Source: Bifidobacterium santillanense (GTDB taxonomy: Bacteria; Actinomycetota; Actinomycetes; Actinomycetales; Bifidobacteriaceae). From it: a DNA stretch of 64,000 nucleotides. The stretch covers positions 62,001-126,000 of the forward strand of contig NZ_JAFEJS010000006.1 in NCBI RefSeq assembly GCF_018555385.1, read 5' to 3'. The notes below the pieces were generated by a model. It made no database searches, had not been told where the DNA came from, and saw only the letters and a list, made by a program, of their open reading frames with translations. The stretch's first letter is position 1. Each line of letters opens with the position of its first letter. A program made the translations under genes and the position numbers. Shown one piece after another: positions 1-6,574 of the stretch.

Positions 1-515
1 ACGGCCAGCGTCGAGCCCTGCGCGTCGTCGATGTTGACGGCCGCCGCGAACCCGTGGCTGACGGCCTCGGCCGTGTTGATGCCGATGATCGGCACACCGA
101 CCGTCGCCAGCTGCGCGGTCTCCTCGTTATCGATGTCGAACGACACGACGATCACGGCGTCGGCGTTGCGGCGCACGGGGAGCATCTCGAAGAACTCGCG
201 CCGCTCCTCGATCGAGGAGACCTGGAAGATCGAGATGTCGTAGCCCTCGGCGTGGAAGATCTCGTTGAGGCCTTCGATCACGGAGGCGGTGAACCACAGG
301 CGGATGTGGCCGCTCATCAGCACGGCGATGCGCAGCGCGCGGCCGGACTTGAGTGCGGCGGCCGAGCGGGAGAGCGAGAAGTTGAGCTCGTCGGCCATCG
401 CCAGCACGCGCTCGCGGGTCTTGGCCGAGACCAGATCGGGGCGGGTGAAGGACCTCGACACGGTCGAAATGGAGACGCCCGCCGCCTTGGCGACGTCCTG
501 GATGCTGCTGCTCAT
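1..515 (-). CDS. LacI-family transcriptional regulator, N-terminal part
   Basis: Reading the minus strand from the ATG at 515 gives an open frame that runs off the left edge (about 171 residues seen). It begins with a LacI helix-turn-helix (SIQDVAKAAGVSISTVSRSF, residues 4-23), then the start of the periplasmic-binding-protein-like ligand domain. An AAGGTGG ribosome site precedes the ATG. It is divergent from the sugar permease operon at 906 and palindromic operators lie between them, so it probably represses that operon and itself. It is clearly related to the complete LacI protein at 22057: both recognition segments read SISTVSR(S/A)FTRP, so they may bind similar sites. The effector sugar cannot be inferred from the visible part. 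Confidence 0.93.
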   Translation of the reverse strand, partial: MSSSIQDVAKAAGVSISTVSRSFTRPDLVSAKTRERVLAMADELNFSLSRSAAALKSGRALRIAVLMSGHIRLWFTASVIEGLNEIFHAEGYDISIFQVSSIEERREFFEMLPVRRNADAVIVVSFDIDNEETAQLATVGVPIIGINTAEAVSHGFAAAVNIDDAQGSTLA

Positions 516-650
516 GGAACCACCTTGTTTGGGTCGACTGCCGTGTGACGCGACGCGCATGTCGCGTCGGAAAAGACTTTCCGCGATGAGGACCGCGTAT
601 CGACCAGCTTACACGTCGCCGCCGGGCGGCATGCGATGACGACGATTGCA

Positions 651-680
651 TTGCAAACGTTTGTAGTACCGTTTGCATGG
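651..680. promoter_or_regulatory. LacI-type operator pair in the divergent promoter region
   Basis: CAAACGTTTG at 654-663 is a perfect palindrome with the central CG typical of LacI-family operators. A half-site GTTTGC follows at 671-676. A further ACAACGTTTG segment lies at 769-778 on the -35 of the permease promoter. The placement between lacI (minus) and the permease operon (plus) supports local repression. Confidence 0.6.
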
Positions 681-774
681 TAAAGAAGTCGCGGAAAATG
701 GCCGATTATGAGTTGCGCATGCCGGGCAGCGCATCGGGCCGTTTCGTGTAGTGAAACGCCGTAAATGACAACGT

Positions 775-803
775 TTGACATAGCGTTGCCGCGACGTTAC
801 GAT
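775..803 (+). promoter_or_regulatory. Sigma70-type promoter of the two-permease operon
   Basis: TTGACA at 775-780, a 17-bp spacer and TACGAT at 798-803 form a near-consensus promoter about 100 bp upstream of the start at 906. The -35 box is embedded in an AACGTTTGAC sequence resembling the upstream operator, so repressor binding there would block polymerase. Confidence 0.65.
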
Positions 804-905
804 GAAAGGCATAAATGAATCTCGGCGTCAGCCGGCTCCGTGGCCGGCGGGGCGCGGCCGTGGCACACAGCGGTGCGCGGCGTTTCAAGGAGGAAGGAAT
901 CGACC

Positions 906-1760
906 ATGGTCAGCATGGCAGGCAAGGCGATACGAAGGTGGTGGGCGCTGTTCGCGCTGCCCACGTTCGCCGCGTTCATCATCGGGTTTGTGGTGCCCTT
1001 CATCATGGGCGTCTATCTGAGCTTCTGCGAGTTCACCACCGTGACCGACGGCGAGTTCGTCGGCCTCAAGAACTACGCGAAGGCGATCAAGGACCAGGAG
1101 TTCCTGCACGCGCTCGGGTTCTCCACCGCGTTCACCGTCGTCACGACGATCGTCATCAACGTGGTCGCGTTCTTCATCGCGTACATGCTCACGAAGGCGA
1201 TCAAGGGCTCGACGATCTTCCGTTCGGTCTTCTTCATGCCGAACCTCATCGGCGGCATCATCCTGGGCTACATCTGGCTGCTGCTCCTCAACGGCATCCT
1301 CGCCCACTGGTCGCGCGCCCTGACCTACTCGGCCACGTACGGCTTCTGGGGTCTGGTCATCCTCGTGTGCTGGCAGCAGATCGGCTACATGATGATCATC
1401 TACATCGCCGGCATGCAGGCCCTGCCCACCGACGTGCTCGAGGCCGCGCAGGTCGACGGCGCGTCCGGCACGCAGACGATGTTCAAGATCATCATCCCGC
1501 TGATGATGCCGTCCATCACGGTGTGCTCCTTCCTGACCGTGACCAACGGCTTCAAGCTCTACGATCAGAACCTCGCCCTGACCAACGGCGCCCCGAGCAA
1601 CATGTCCGAGGGCCTCGCGATGAACATCACCCGCACGTTCTACGGCCGCATGGGCTGGGAGGGCGTCGGCCAGGCGAAGGCCGTCCTGTTCTTCATCCTG
1701 GTGGCGGTCATCGCGCTCATCCAGAACAAGCTCACGACCAGCAAGGAGGTGGCGGCCTGA
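906..1760 (+). CDS. Sugar ABC transporter permease, MalF/LacF type
   Basis: A 284-residue integral membrane protein of a carbohydrate-uptake (CUT1) ABC importer. About six hydrophobic segments are visible (residues about 13-35, 75-100, 108-130, 150-175, 200-220, 260-278). The EAA loop that contacts the ATPase is recognisable as EAAQVDGASGTQ followed by KIIIPLMMP. The start at 906 is chosen because AAGGAGGAAGG ends 6 bases before it; an upstream in-frame ATG at 840 has no such site. The stop overlaps the next gene by one base (TGATG), so the two permeases are translationally coupled. No solute-binding protein or ATPase lies beside them here. The substrate is unknown. Confidence 0.93.
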   Translation: MVSMAGKAIRRWWALFALPTFAAFIIGFVVPFIMGVYLSFCEFTTVTDGEFVGLKNYAKAIKDQEFLHALGFSTAFTVVTTIVINVVAFFIAYMLTKAIKGSTIFRSVFFMPNLIGGIILGYIWLLLLNGILAHWSRALTYSATYGFWGLVILVCWQQIGYMMIIYIAGMQALPTDVLEAAQVDGASGTQTMFKIIIPLMMPSITVCSFLTVTNGFKLYDQNLALTNGAPSNMSEGLAMNITRTFYGRMGWEGVGQAKAVLFFILVAVIALIQNKLTTSKEVAA

Positions 1761-2599
1761 TGAACGCCGACAAGGTCAAGCACGGAGGGCTCTGGACCGC
1801 CCTGTTCACCGTCGTCTCGCTGGCATGGATCTTCCCGATCGTGCTGGTGGTCATCAACTCGTTCAAGCAGAAGGCGTACATCTCCAACAACGCGTTCTCC
1901 ATCCCCGCGGGCAAGGCGTTCGTCGGACTGGAGAACTACGTGCGCGGCGTGGAGACCACCGACTTCTTCGCCAGCTTCGGCTGGACGCTGCTCATCACCG
2001 TCGGTTCGGTGCTGCTCATCCTCGTGTGCACCTCGATGTGCGCGTGGTGGATCGTGCGCGTCAACAACTGGGCGGCCAAGCTGCTGTACACGCTGTTCCT
2101 GTTCAACATGATCGTCCCGTTCCAGATGGTCATGTTCACCCTCTCCAAGATCGCCGACATGTTGAAGCTCAACACTCCGTGGGGCCTGTGCATCGTCTAC
2201 CTCGGCTTCGGCGCCGGCCTCGCGGTGTTCATCTTCACCGGCGTGATCAAGGGCATTCCGGTCGAGCTGGAGGAGTCCGCGATGATCGACGGCGCGTCCG
2301 TGCCGCGCATCTTCTTCCAGATCGTCGTGCCGATCATGAAGCCGTCGATCGTGTCCGTCGCGATCCTCGAGGCCATGTGGATCTGGAACGACTACCTCCT
2401 GCCGTACCTGACCCTCGACCTCGGCAAGTACAAGACGATCTCCGTCGCCGTGCAGTACCTCAAGGGCGGCTACGGCTCGGTCGACATGGGCGCCATGATG
2501 GCCTGCCTCGTCCTCGCCATCATCCCCATCATCGTCTTCTATCTCGTCTGCCAGAAGTACATCGTCAAGGGTGTTATGGCCGGAGCGGTGAAGGGCTAA
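1760..2599 (+). CDS. Sugar ABC transporter permease, MalG type
   Basis: A 279-residue inner-membrane permease, partner of the upstream gene; its ATG shares a base with the upstream stop. Hydrophobic segments occur near residues 12-32, 73-97, 107-128, 140-160, 185-205 and 242-262. The EAA loop reads EESAMIDGASVPRIFF...VVPIMKP. With the preceding gene it forms the heterodimeric channel of a CUT1 importer. It ends SGAVKG-like (GAVKG), as does the MalG homologue ending at 17944, and a hairpin-bearing repeat starts directly at the stop codon. The energising ATPase is presumably a shared MsmK/MalK-type protein encoded elsewhere. Confidence 0.92.
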   Translation: MNADKVKHGGLWTALFTVVSLAWIFPIVLVVINSFKQKAYISNNAFSIPAGKAFVGLENYVRGVETTDFFASFGWTLLITVGSVLLILVCTSMCAWWIVRVNNWAAKLLYTLFLFNMIVPFQMVMFTLSKIADMLKLNTPWGLCIVYLGFGAGLAVFIFTGVIKGIPVELEESAMIDGASVPRIFFQIVVPIMKPSIVSVAILEAMWIWNDYLLPYLTLDLGKYKTISVAVQYLKGGYGSVDMGAMMACLVLAIIPIIVFYLVCQKYIVKGVMAGAVKG

Positions 2600-2735
2600 C
2601 GCCCTTCAGGAAAGCGCGGTGCGCTTTCCGGCCGCTCCGGGCTGAGCCACGACAGTGGCGAGGTCAGGTTGAGCCCGCCCGTAGGGCGGTCCTTAATTGC
2701 AGGGCCGGAGGCGGCGCAGTAAAGGGCTGACACCC
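2600..2735 (-). repeat. Diverged copy of the CTTCACGGCTC element, inverted
   Basis: On the minus strand this segment follows the same order as the copies at 50081 and 57792: a CTTTAC end, a TGCAATTAAGG block, a CGG...GGGCTCA block, then a strong hairpin (GGAAAGCGC/GCGCTTTCC at 2612-2632). The hairpin lies directly behind the permease stop and may end transcription. Identity is moderate, so membership is inferred from block order. The sequence GTAAAGGGCTGA near 2719 resembles the 3' end of permease genes. Confidence 0.45.
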
Positions 2736-2743
2736 CTCCCGCA

Positions 2744-2897
2744 GTTCCCGATTCCGCGCATCCGACAATCGGGAACCGGAACCGCTCATGATCGAACAAG
2801 CCCGGAATCGGTGTTCCGCCTGATTCCGGGCTTTTCCATGTTCAATCGCACAGTCCTCCGGTTCCCGATTTCGTACAGTTGAAAATCGGGAACCGGA
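2744..2897 (-). repeat. Triple-hairpin repeat element, copy 1
   Basis: Three hairpins in order: GTTCCCGATT/AATCGGGAAC (2744-2776), AAGCCCGGAATC/GATTCCGGGCTT (2798-2833), and GTTCCCGATT/AATCGGGAAC again (2861-2893). The whole is the reverse complement of the element at 9231-9384, including shared non-palindromic sequence such as TGTGCGAT and ACATGGAAAAG between hairpins. Two copies in opposite orientation mark it as a dispersed element rather than two unrelated terminators. Confidence 0.8.
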
Positions 2898-2908
2898 AAG
2901 ACGGGCGA

Positions 2909-3007
2909 TCACCGCTCGATGCCGTACTCCATGTACGCGTAGTTGTCGAACTGACGCTCGAGGTCGTGGTGCATATCCGAATGATGGCTGCTGTTGCTTT
3001 CCTGCAT
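2909..3007 (-). CDS. Very small 32-residue peptide
   Basis: The minus strand encodes a 32-residue peptide starting MQESNSSHHSDMHHD and ending YMEYGIER, preceded by a strong AAGGAG at 3014-3019, six bases before the ATG. It is rich in His, Asp, Glu, Ser and Tyr, has no signal peptide or membrane segment, and has no Cys. The good ribosome site argues for translation. It lies at the edge of the AT-richer islet that holds the secreted proteins and the two-component system, so it could be a signalling or modified peptide; that is speculation. I recognise no family. Confidence 0.5.
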   Translation of the reverse strand: MQESNSSHHSDMHHDLERQFDNYAYMEYGIER

Positions 3008-3535
3008 GATTGGCTCCTTTCCTAGCCTTTCCAATGCTGACCACAGGTCTAATCCGCGATTGTGTCGCCCGTGTATTGACTCAGCTAACGGCGGATGAAC
3101 ACGCCAGTAACGTTCGATGCGGCATACGTTGCGGATACCGGCGCTTGATATCAGGCATTGTCCGACAACGTTTGTTGCATCTTCCGATGCTGTCGCAAAG
3201 TCGGGAAAGGGGATGACATGCAGGCGACAAGTGTGGGTTTGCCCGTAGTGGCGGCGATGTGGCCATGATGATGGCACTGTTTATGGGATTGACGGATACC
3301 GCTGATGTGGCCGTGAAGGAGGCCGGAAGGCATGCTTATGCGGGCGAAGACATGACGGATATGACGGTCGCCGTCGTGCATATGAGTCGATGACCACGGA
3401 TAGGCATGCAGTTTTCTGCAATGGCGGCAATGACCTTGTCCTGACTGGATTAGATTCGTCCCCGGCAGTGGGGTTTCAGACGCTGAAGTACATGTCGCGC
3501 CGCCATTGCCGCCAAACATAGCGAAAGGAACGACT
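3008..3535. other. Intergenic stretch before the secreted protein gene
   Basis: This is noticeably AT-richer than the flanking sugar genes. It contains a possible 42-residue frame on the plus strand (3265-3393, three consecutive ATG codons at the start, no convincing ribosome site) that I do not call as a gene. The hairpin CATGCAGTTTTCTGCA (3405-3420) recurs at 6501-6516 next to the response regulator. Nothing else recognisable is present. Confidence 0.5.
3405..3420. promoter_or_regulatory. Palindrome TGCAG-TTTT-CTGCA shared with the response-regulator region
   Basis: The 16-base word CATGCAGTTTTCTGCA lies about 115 bp upstream of the secreted-protein start and is identical to 6501-6516 just upstream of the response regulator. 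Its dyad symmetry fits a dimeric regulator site. It could equally be a hairpin apex: at 6491-6527 it caps a longer stem. Confidence 0.35.
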
Positions 3536-4099
3536 ATGCAGTCGACGATAAGGACAGGAAAAGGGCATGCCGTGATTGCGGTGGTGTCGGTTGTGATGTT
3601 GCTGCTCGGTATGCTCACCGGCACCGCCTATGCCGCGGAATCGAACGACGGATACATCACCATCGGGGGTGTCCAGGTGTCTCGTGCACTTGGAGTGACC
3701 ACCGAAGCGCAACTCGAGCAGCGCTACAGTGAAGGGTATTTGGAGGTCGATTTCAACGAGAGGGCGGAGATCACTGCGGCCAGACCGCTGACCGACGCCC
3801 AGATGGCGGCGGCGCGCCAGGCGGAAAGCCAGTCCGTAGCGGCAAGGAGCGGCACCCGTGTTCCTTGTAGGTCCACGGATGTTTGCCTTACTTTCACCAA
3901 TGGAGGTCAACGTGGGTTCTACGATACAGGCATCCGCGCCGGTAATTGGACGAACGTGGCCACGTCGAATTCAGGAAAATGGTACGCGAAGTACCGTATT
4001 CTCTATAAAGGTGAAACGCATGTGTCGCCCGTGGTCGGTCCTTATACGATTGGTAGGCATTACGGCAATACCATCAATCAGGTAACTATAGTTCGATAG
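3536..4099 (+). CDS. Secreted protein of unknown family, larger paralogue
   Basis: A 187-residue exported protein. The start at 3536 follows GAAAGGAA; an in-frame ATG at 3506 lacks this. Residues 1-35 form a Sec signal peptide (basic start, hydrophobic core near AVVSVVMLLLGMLTG, cleavage after AYA). Residues about 40-85 (YITIGGVQV...QLEQRYSEG...EVDF...ARPL) match the same region of the gene at 4193. The C-terminal 85 residues have two cysteines in CRSTDVC and a Gly/Tyr/Thr-rich, probably beta-sheet, remainder ending NQVTIVR. The layout (signal, shared propeptide-like region, unrelated C-terminus) would fit a secreted toxin or bacteriocin, but I recognise no family and the role is open. Base composition is lower in GC than the neighbours. 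Confidence 0.75.
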   Translation: MQSTIRTGKGHAVIAVVSVVMLLLGMLTGTAYAAESNDGYITIGGVQVSRALGVTTEAQLEQRYSEGYLEVDFNERAEITAARPLTDAQMAAARQAESQSVAARSGTRVPCRSTDVCLTFTNGGQRGFYDTGIRAGNWTNVATSNSGKWYAKYRILYKGETHVSPVVGPYTIGRHYGNTINQVTIVR

Positions 4100-4192
4100 T
4101 GATTGTGCCCTTTCGGTAGTACAGCTCTCTATTCAATGGTGTAGCATGCCGTGCGTTGATTTGTTCGGCGCACGGCATTGTCGAAGGTGGTT

Positions 4193-4477
4193 ATGAGTAA
4201 TTGGCTGCGAACATTGACGGCTGTTGTGGTTGTTGCGGCATTTCTTGCGATGTGCGGTACCACCGCTACGGATTCGTATATCACCATTGATGGTATTCGT
4301 GTGGCGAAATCATTGAGAATATCAACACGTAGTCAGCTTGACAGGCGGCTGCGTCAGGGGAATATAGAGATTGATTTCCGCGAAGCCGAAATATCCGAGA
4401 TGCGTCCGCTCGATTCCGTTGCGTCCGGTGTCGGTGCCGATTCGTGTCCGTCATATTACCGTTGGATTTGCGGATAG
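4193..4477 (+). CDS. Secreted or lipid-anchored small protein, shorter paralogue
   Basis: A 94-residue protein, starting at the ATG at 4193 after GAAGGTGG (a TTG at 4178 is a weaker option). A hydrophobic N-terminus ends LAMC at residue 21, which could be an atypical lipobox. Residues 27-72 (YITIDGIRVAKSLRIST...QLDRR...IEIDF...MRPL) are related to the gene at 3536. The protein then ends after about 22 residues with a Cys pair in CPSYYRWICG, so it lacks the long C-terminal domain of its neighbour. Its last 22 bases overlap the 3' end of the convergent histidine kinase gene. It may be a second component of a two-protein system, an immunity-type partner, or a shortened duplicate. Confidence 0.65.
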   Translation: MSNWLRTLTAVVVVAAFLAMCGTTATDSYITIDGIRVAKSLRISTRSQLDRRLRQGNIEIDFREAEISEMRPLDSVASGVGADSCPSYYRWICG

Positions 4478-5736
4478 GGATTCGATTGGATGTCGACAAT
4501 CGGTATTGATGCATGCAGCGTCCACGGCGAGTCATCGTTGATCGTTAAGGTCCCGCCCATTCGGCTGATGATGTCGCGGTAACGATTCAAACCGGAATGC
4601 ATGCCGATATGGTCCGGTCCGTGATCATGCGGTTCGGGAGAGAGTTGGACCGAGGGAAAGTCGCTCATATCGATTACGCATTGCCAGTCCGCGACCGAAA
4701 TCATCAGAGTATATTCTTTGCTAGGATCCGCATGCTTGACTATGTTGGCGAATAGTTCTCGTAGAAAATCTCTGATTACTGGACGGAAGGCACCCTGAAG
4801 CGCATCGAATTCTCCCAGTAGTATGACTTCGCCGTGGTATCCCAATCGTTCCAGTCGCTGCTTGTGGCGTTGAATCTGCGCTTCCAGAGGAATGTCTTCC
4901 CCATGCTCCGTTGCGTGATGCGATGACGGGTCATCGCTGATTGTTGAGCATCGGGATGTCGGACATGGTGGATTGGGAGCCTGTTCCAGGGTATGGATGA
5001 CTTCGCGGGTGTGATGCAATGCGTCGAAGGCGATATTACGTATCGTCGTCAGATCCTCCCACTCGATGGCATGTGTCGGTTGCGGCACGGTCTCCTCGCC
5101 GTATCCGTCGTCAGATGAGTTCCTGTTGATCAGCAGGATGATGTCGCTCAGATCATTGGTGGTGTGGTCATGTAATTCGCGGGCTATCCGCATATTCTTT
5201 CGCGTTTCCGCGTATGCTCGTTGTTCCGTATCGTGCTGCACGGTGATGCGAATGCAGTACCCGATTGCGACTGCGGCTGCGATGAACCCAGAGAAGGTAT
5301 ATGCGCTCCCTCCTCCCATCGAGCCGACGGGGTTGAGATAGCCGTTGAGAATCATCAATATCGCGTATGCCGTGCCGCATAGGGCGCCTCTTGCCGGCCT
5401 ATGCACGGTAATTGCCGACAGCGATGCAATCGCCAGCAAGAATACCGTGAATGGAGTCGGAATCAGTTTTATCGTTGCGAATGCGGTGGCCACGATTGTG
5501 GCGTATGCCCCGTGTTCCGGTTGCGTCACTTGCCATATGACGGCCGCGACTAATGTGGCGAACACCACGGCATTGCCGACAAGGTTTTTCGGGGACAGTA
5601 CATCGCCGAACATGATGAAGGCGTAGTACGCCGTTTCTATTATGGCCGCCGCTCCAAGAGTCAGTGCAATCAGCGACATGATCGGGTATCGGAAATGACT
5701 GGTAAGTGACTTCGCTTTCATTGGCGGTAATCTCAT
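4456..5736 (-). CDS. Sensor histidine kinase, NarX/DesK-like
   Basis: A 426-residue membrane kinase. Residues 15-165 hold five or six hydrophobic segments with very short external loops, suggesting sensing within or at the membrane. The HisKA_3 dimerisation segment reads RIARELHDHTTNDL, with His189 as the likely phosphorylation site. The ATPase domain has an N-box in LRELFANIVKHAD (Asn331) and a late glycine motif in SGLNRYRDIISRMGG. It lies six bases downstream of its response regulator and faces the two secreted-protein genes, overlapping the second. Base composition matches the islet and not the flanking sugar genes. Family knowledge suggests control of a small local regulon. Confidence 0.9.
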   Translation of the reverse strand: MRLPPMKAKSLTSHFRYPIMSLIALTLGAAAIIETAYYAFIMFGDVLSPKNLVGNAVVFATLVAAVIWQVTQPEHGAYATIVATAFATIKLIPTPFTVFLLAIASLSAITVHRPARGALCGTAYAILMILNGYLNPVGSMGGGSAYTFSGFIAAAVAIGYCIRITVQHDTEQRAYAETRKNMRIARELHDHTTNDLSDIILLINRNSSDDGYGEETVPQPTHAIEWEDLTTIRNIAFDALHHTREVIHTLEQAPNPPCPTSRCSTISDDPSSHHATEHGEDIPLEAQIQRHKQRLERLGYHGEVILLGEFDALQGAFRPVIRDFLRELFANIVKHADPSKEYTLMISVADWQCVIDMSDFPSVQLSPEPHDHGPDHIGMHSGLNRYRDIISRMGGTLTINDDSPWTLHASIPIVDIQSNPYPQIQR

Positions 5737-5742
5737 GATGGC

Positions 5743-6459
5743 TCAGATGATATGCAGAGAACGGCAGTATTCGATTGCCTCGAACCACGTATCGACGCCC
5801 AGTTTGCGTTTGATGTTGCGGCGGTGCGAGGAGACCGTGTCCGCGGTGATGCCCATGCGCGCGCCGATTTGCTTGGTACTCAACGGACTGAGGCTCAGCA
5901 GGACGATCGTGCGTTCGGTCTCGGTCAGCGGTTTCGGCGATGACTCGTGTCCTATCGGGGTCGACTTAACCTCGGACGATGCCGGTGTCGGGACGGCGGT
6001 TTCGGGTGACGGCGCCTCGTTGACTACTTGGCGTGCATCGACTATCTTCTCGATGGTGCGCAGCAATCTCGGGCCGAACGCGGCCTTGTCGAGCAGCGTC
6101 GCGATGCCCGCCCGCGTCGCCGCTCCCCGGTACGTGTCGAGATTGTACGAGGTCATGCCGATGACGACGGTCCCCGGTGAGCGTTTGATGATCTCCGCGG
6201 CGATCTGTGGTCCGGTCACGCCGTTCAACGCCATGTCGATGAGCAGGGCGTCGGTCGGCGCGCTCGGTGTGCGGCACTCCTGAATTGCGTAGGCGGGCGA
6301 CGTCGTGGACCAGACCGTCACCTTGCGCCGTACTCCGCGGCTCTGCATCTCCAGCATCCGCACGATGCTGTCCAACGCCAGGGCATCGTTGTCCAATACC
6401 CCGATGCGCAATGGCATCGACCCATGCGGTGCGTGCCCGATCTGGTTGGAACTGCTCAT
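5743..6459 (-). CDS. Response regulator, NarL/FixJ family
   Basis: A 238-residue DNA-binding response regulator if started at 6459. A longer upstream frame exists, but the receiver domain begins just after this start. The acidic pair is in VLDND (Asp23, Asp25), the phospho-acceptor is Asp75 in LLIDMALNG, and the conserved Thr and Lys are in GMTSYN and LLDKAAF. The C-terminal LuxR-type helix-turn-helix spans LTETERTIVLL...TADTVSSHRRNIKRKLGV (about residues 178-225). It is the partner of the adjacent kinase. A TGCAG-TTTT-CTGCA palindrome lies 44 bp upstream of its start and again before the secreted protein at 3536, which could mark its binding site. Confidence 0.92.
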   Translation of the reverse strand: MSSSNQIGHAPHGSMPLRIGVLDNDALALDSIVRMLEMQSRGVRRKVTVWSTTSPAYAIQECRTPSAPTDALLIDMALNGVTGPQIAAEIIKRSPGTVVIGMTSYNLDTYRGAATRAGIATLLDKAAFGPRLLRTIEKIVDARQVVNEAPSPETAVPTPASSEVKSTPIGHESSPKPLTETERTIVLLSLSPLSTKQIGARMGITADTVSSHRRNIKRKLGVDTWFEAIEYCRSLHII

Positions 6460-6490
6460 GATTGCAAGCGTATCCCCGCTGATGCGGAAT

Positions 6491-6527
6491 CGCCCGCGTC
6501 CATGCAGTTTTCTGCAGGACCGCGGGC
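6491..6527 (-). terminator. Long hairpin between alpha-glucosidase and response regulator
   Basis: CGCCCGCG and CCGCGGGCG form the base of a stem whose top is TGCAG-TTTT-CTGCA. It lies 48 bases beyond the stop of the alpha-glucosidase on the minus strand and could terminate that transcript, although no T-run follows. The apex word is the one shared with 3405-3420. Confidence 0.45.
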
Positions 6528-6574
6528 GATTGCTGTCGGGCTGTCGGACGCGTGGAAGGACGCGGCCGCGCACG

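Noticed and set aside
3265..3393. 42-residue frame before the secreted protein
   Set aside because: No convincing ribosome site and no recognisable content; noted in the gap description only.
3860..4099. Secreted protein as a lactococcin 972-type bacteriocin
   Set aside because: The RAGNW segment is reminiscent, but the order of aromatic and glycine residues does not match that family, so no family is assigned.
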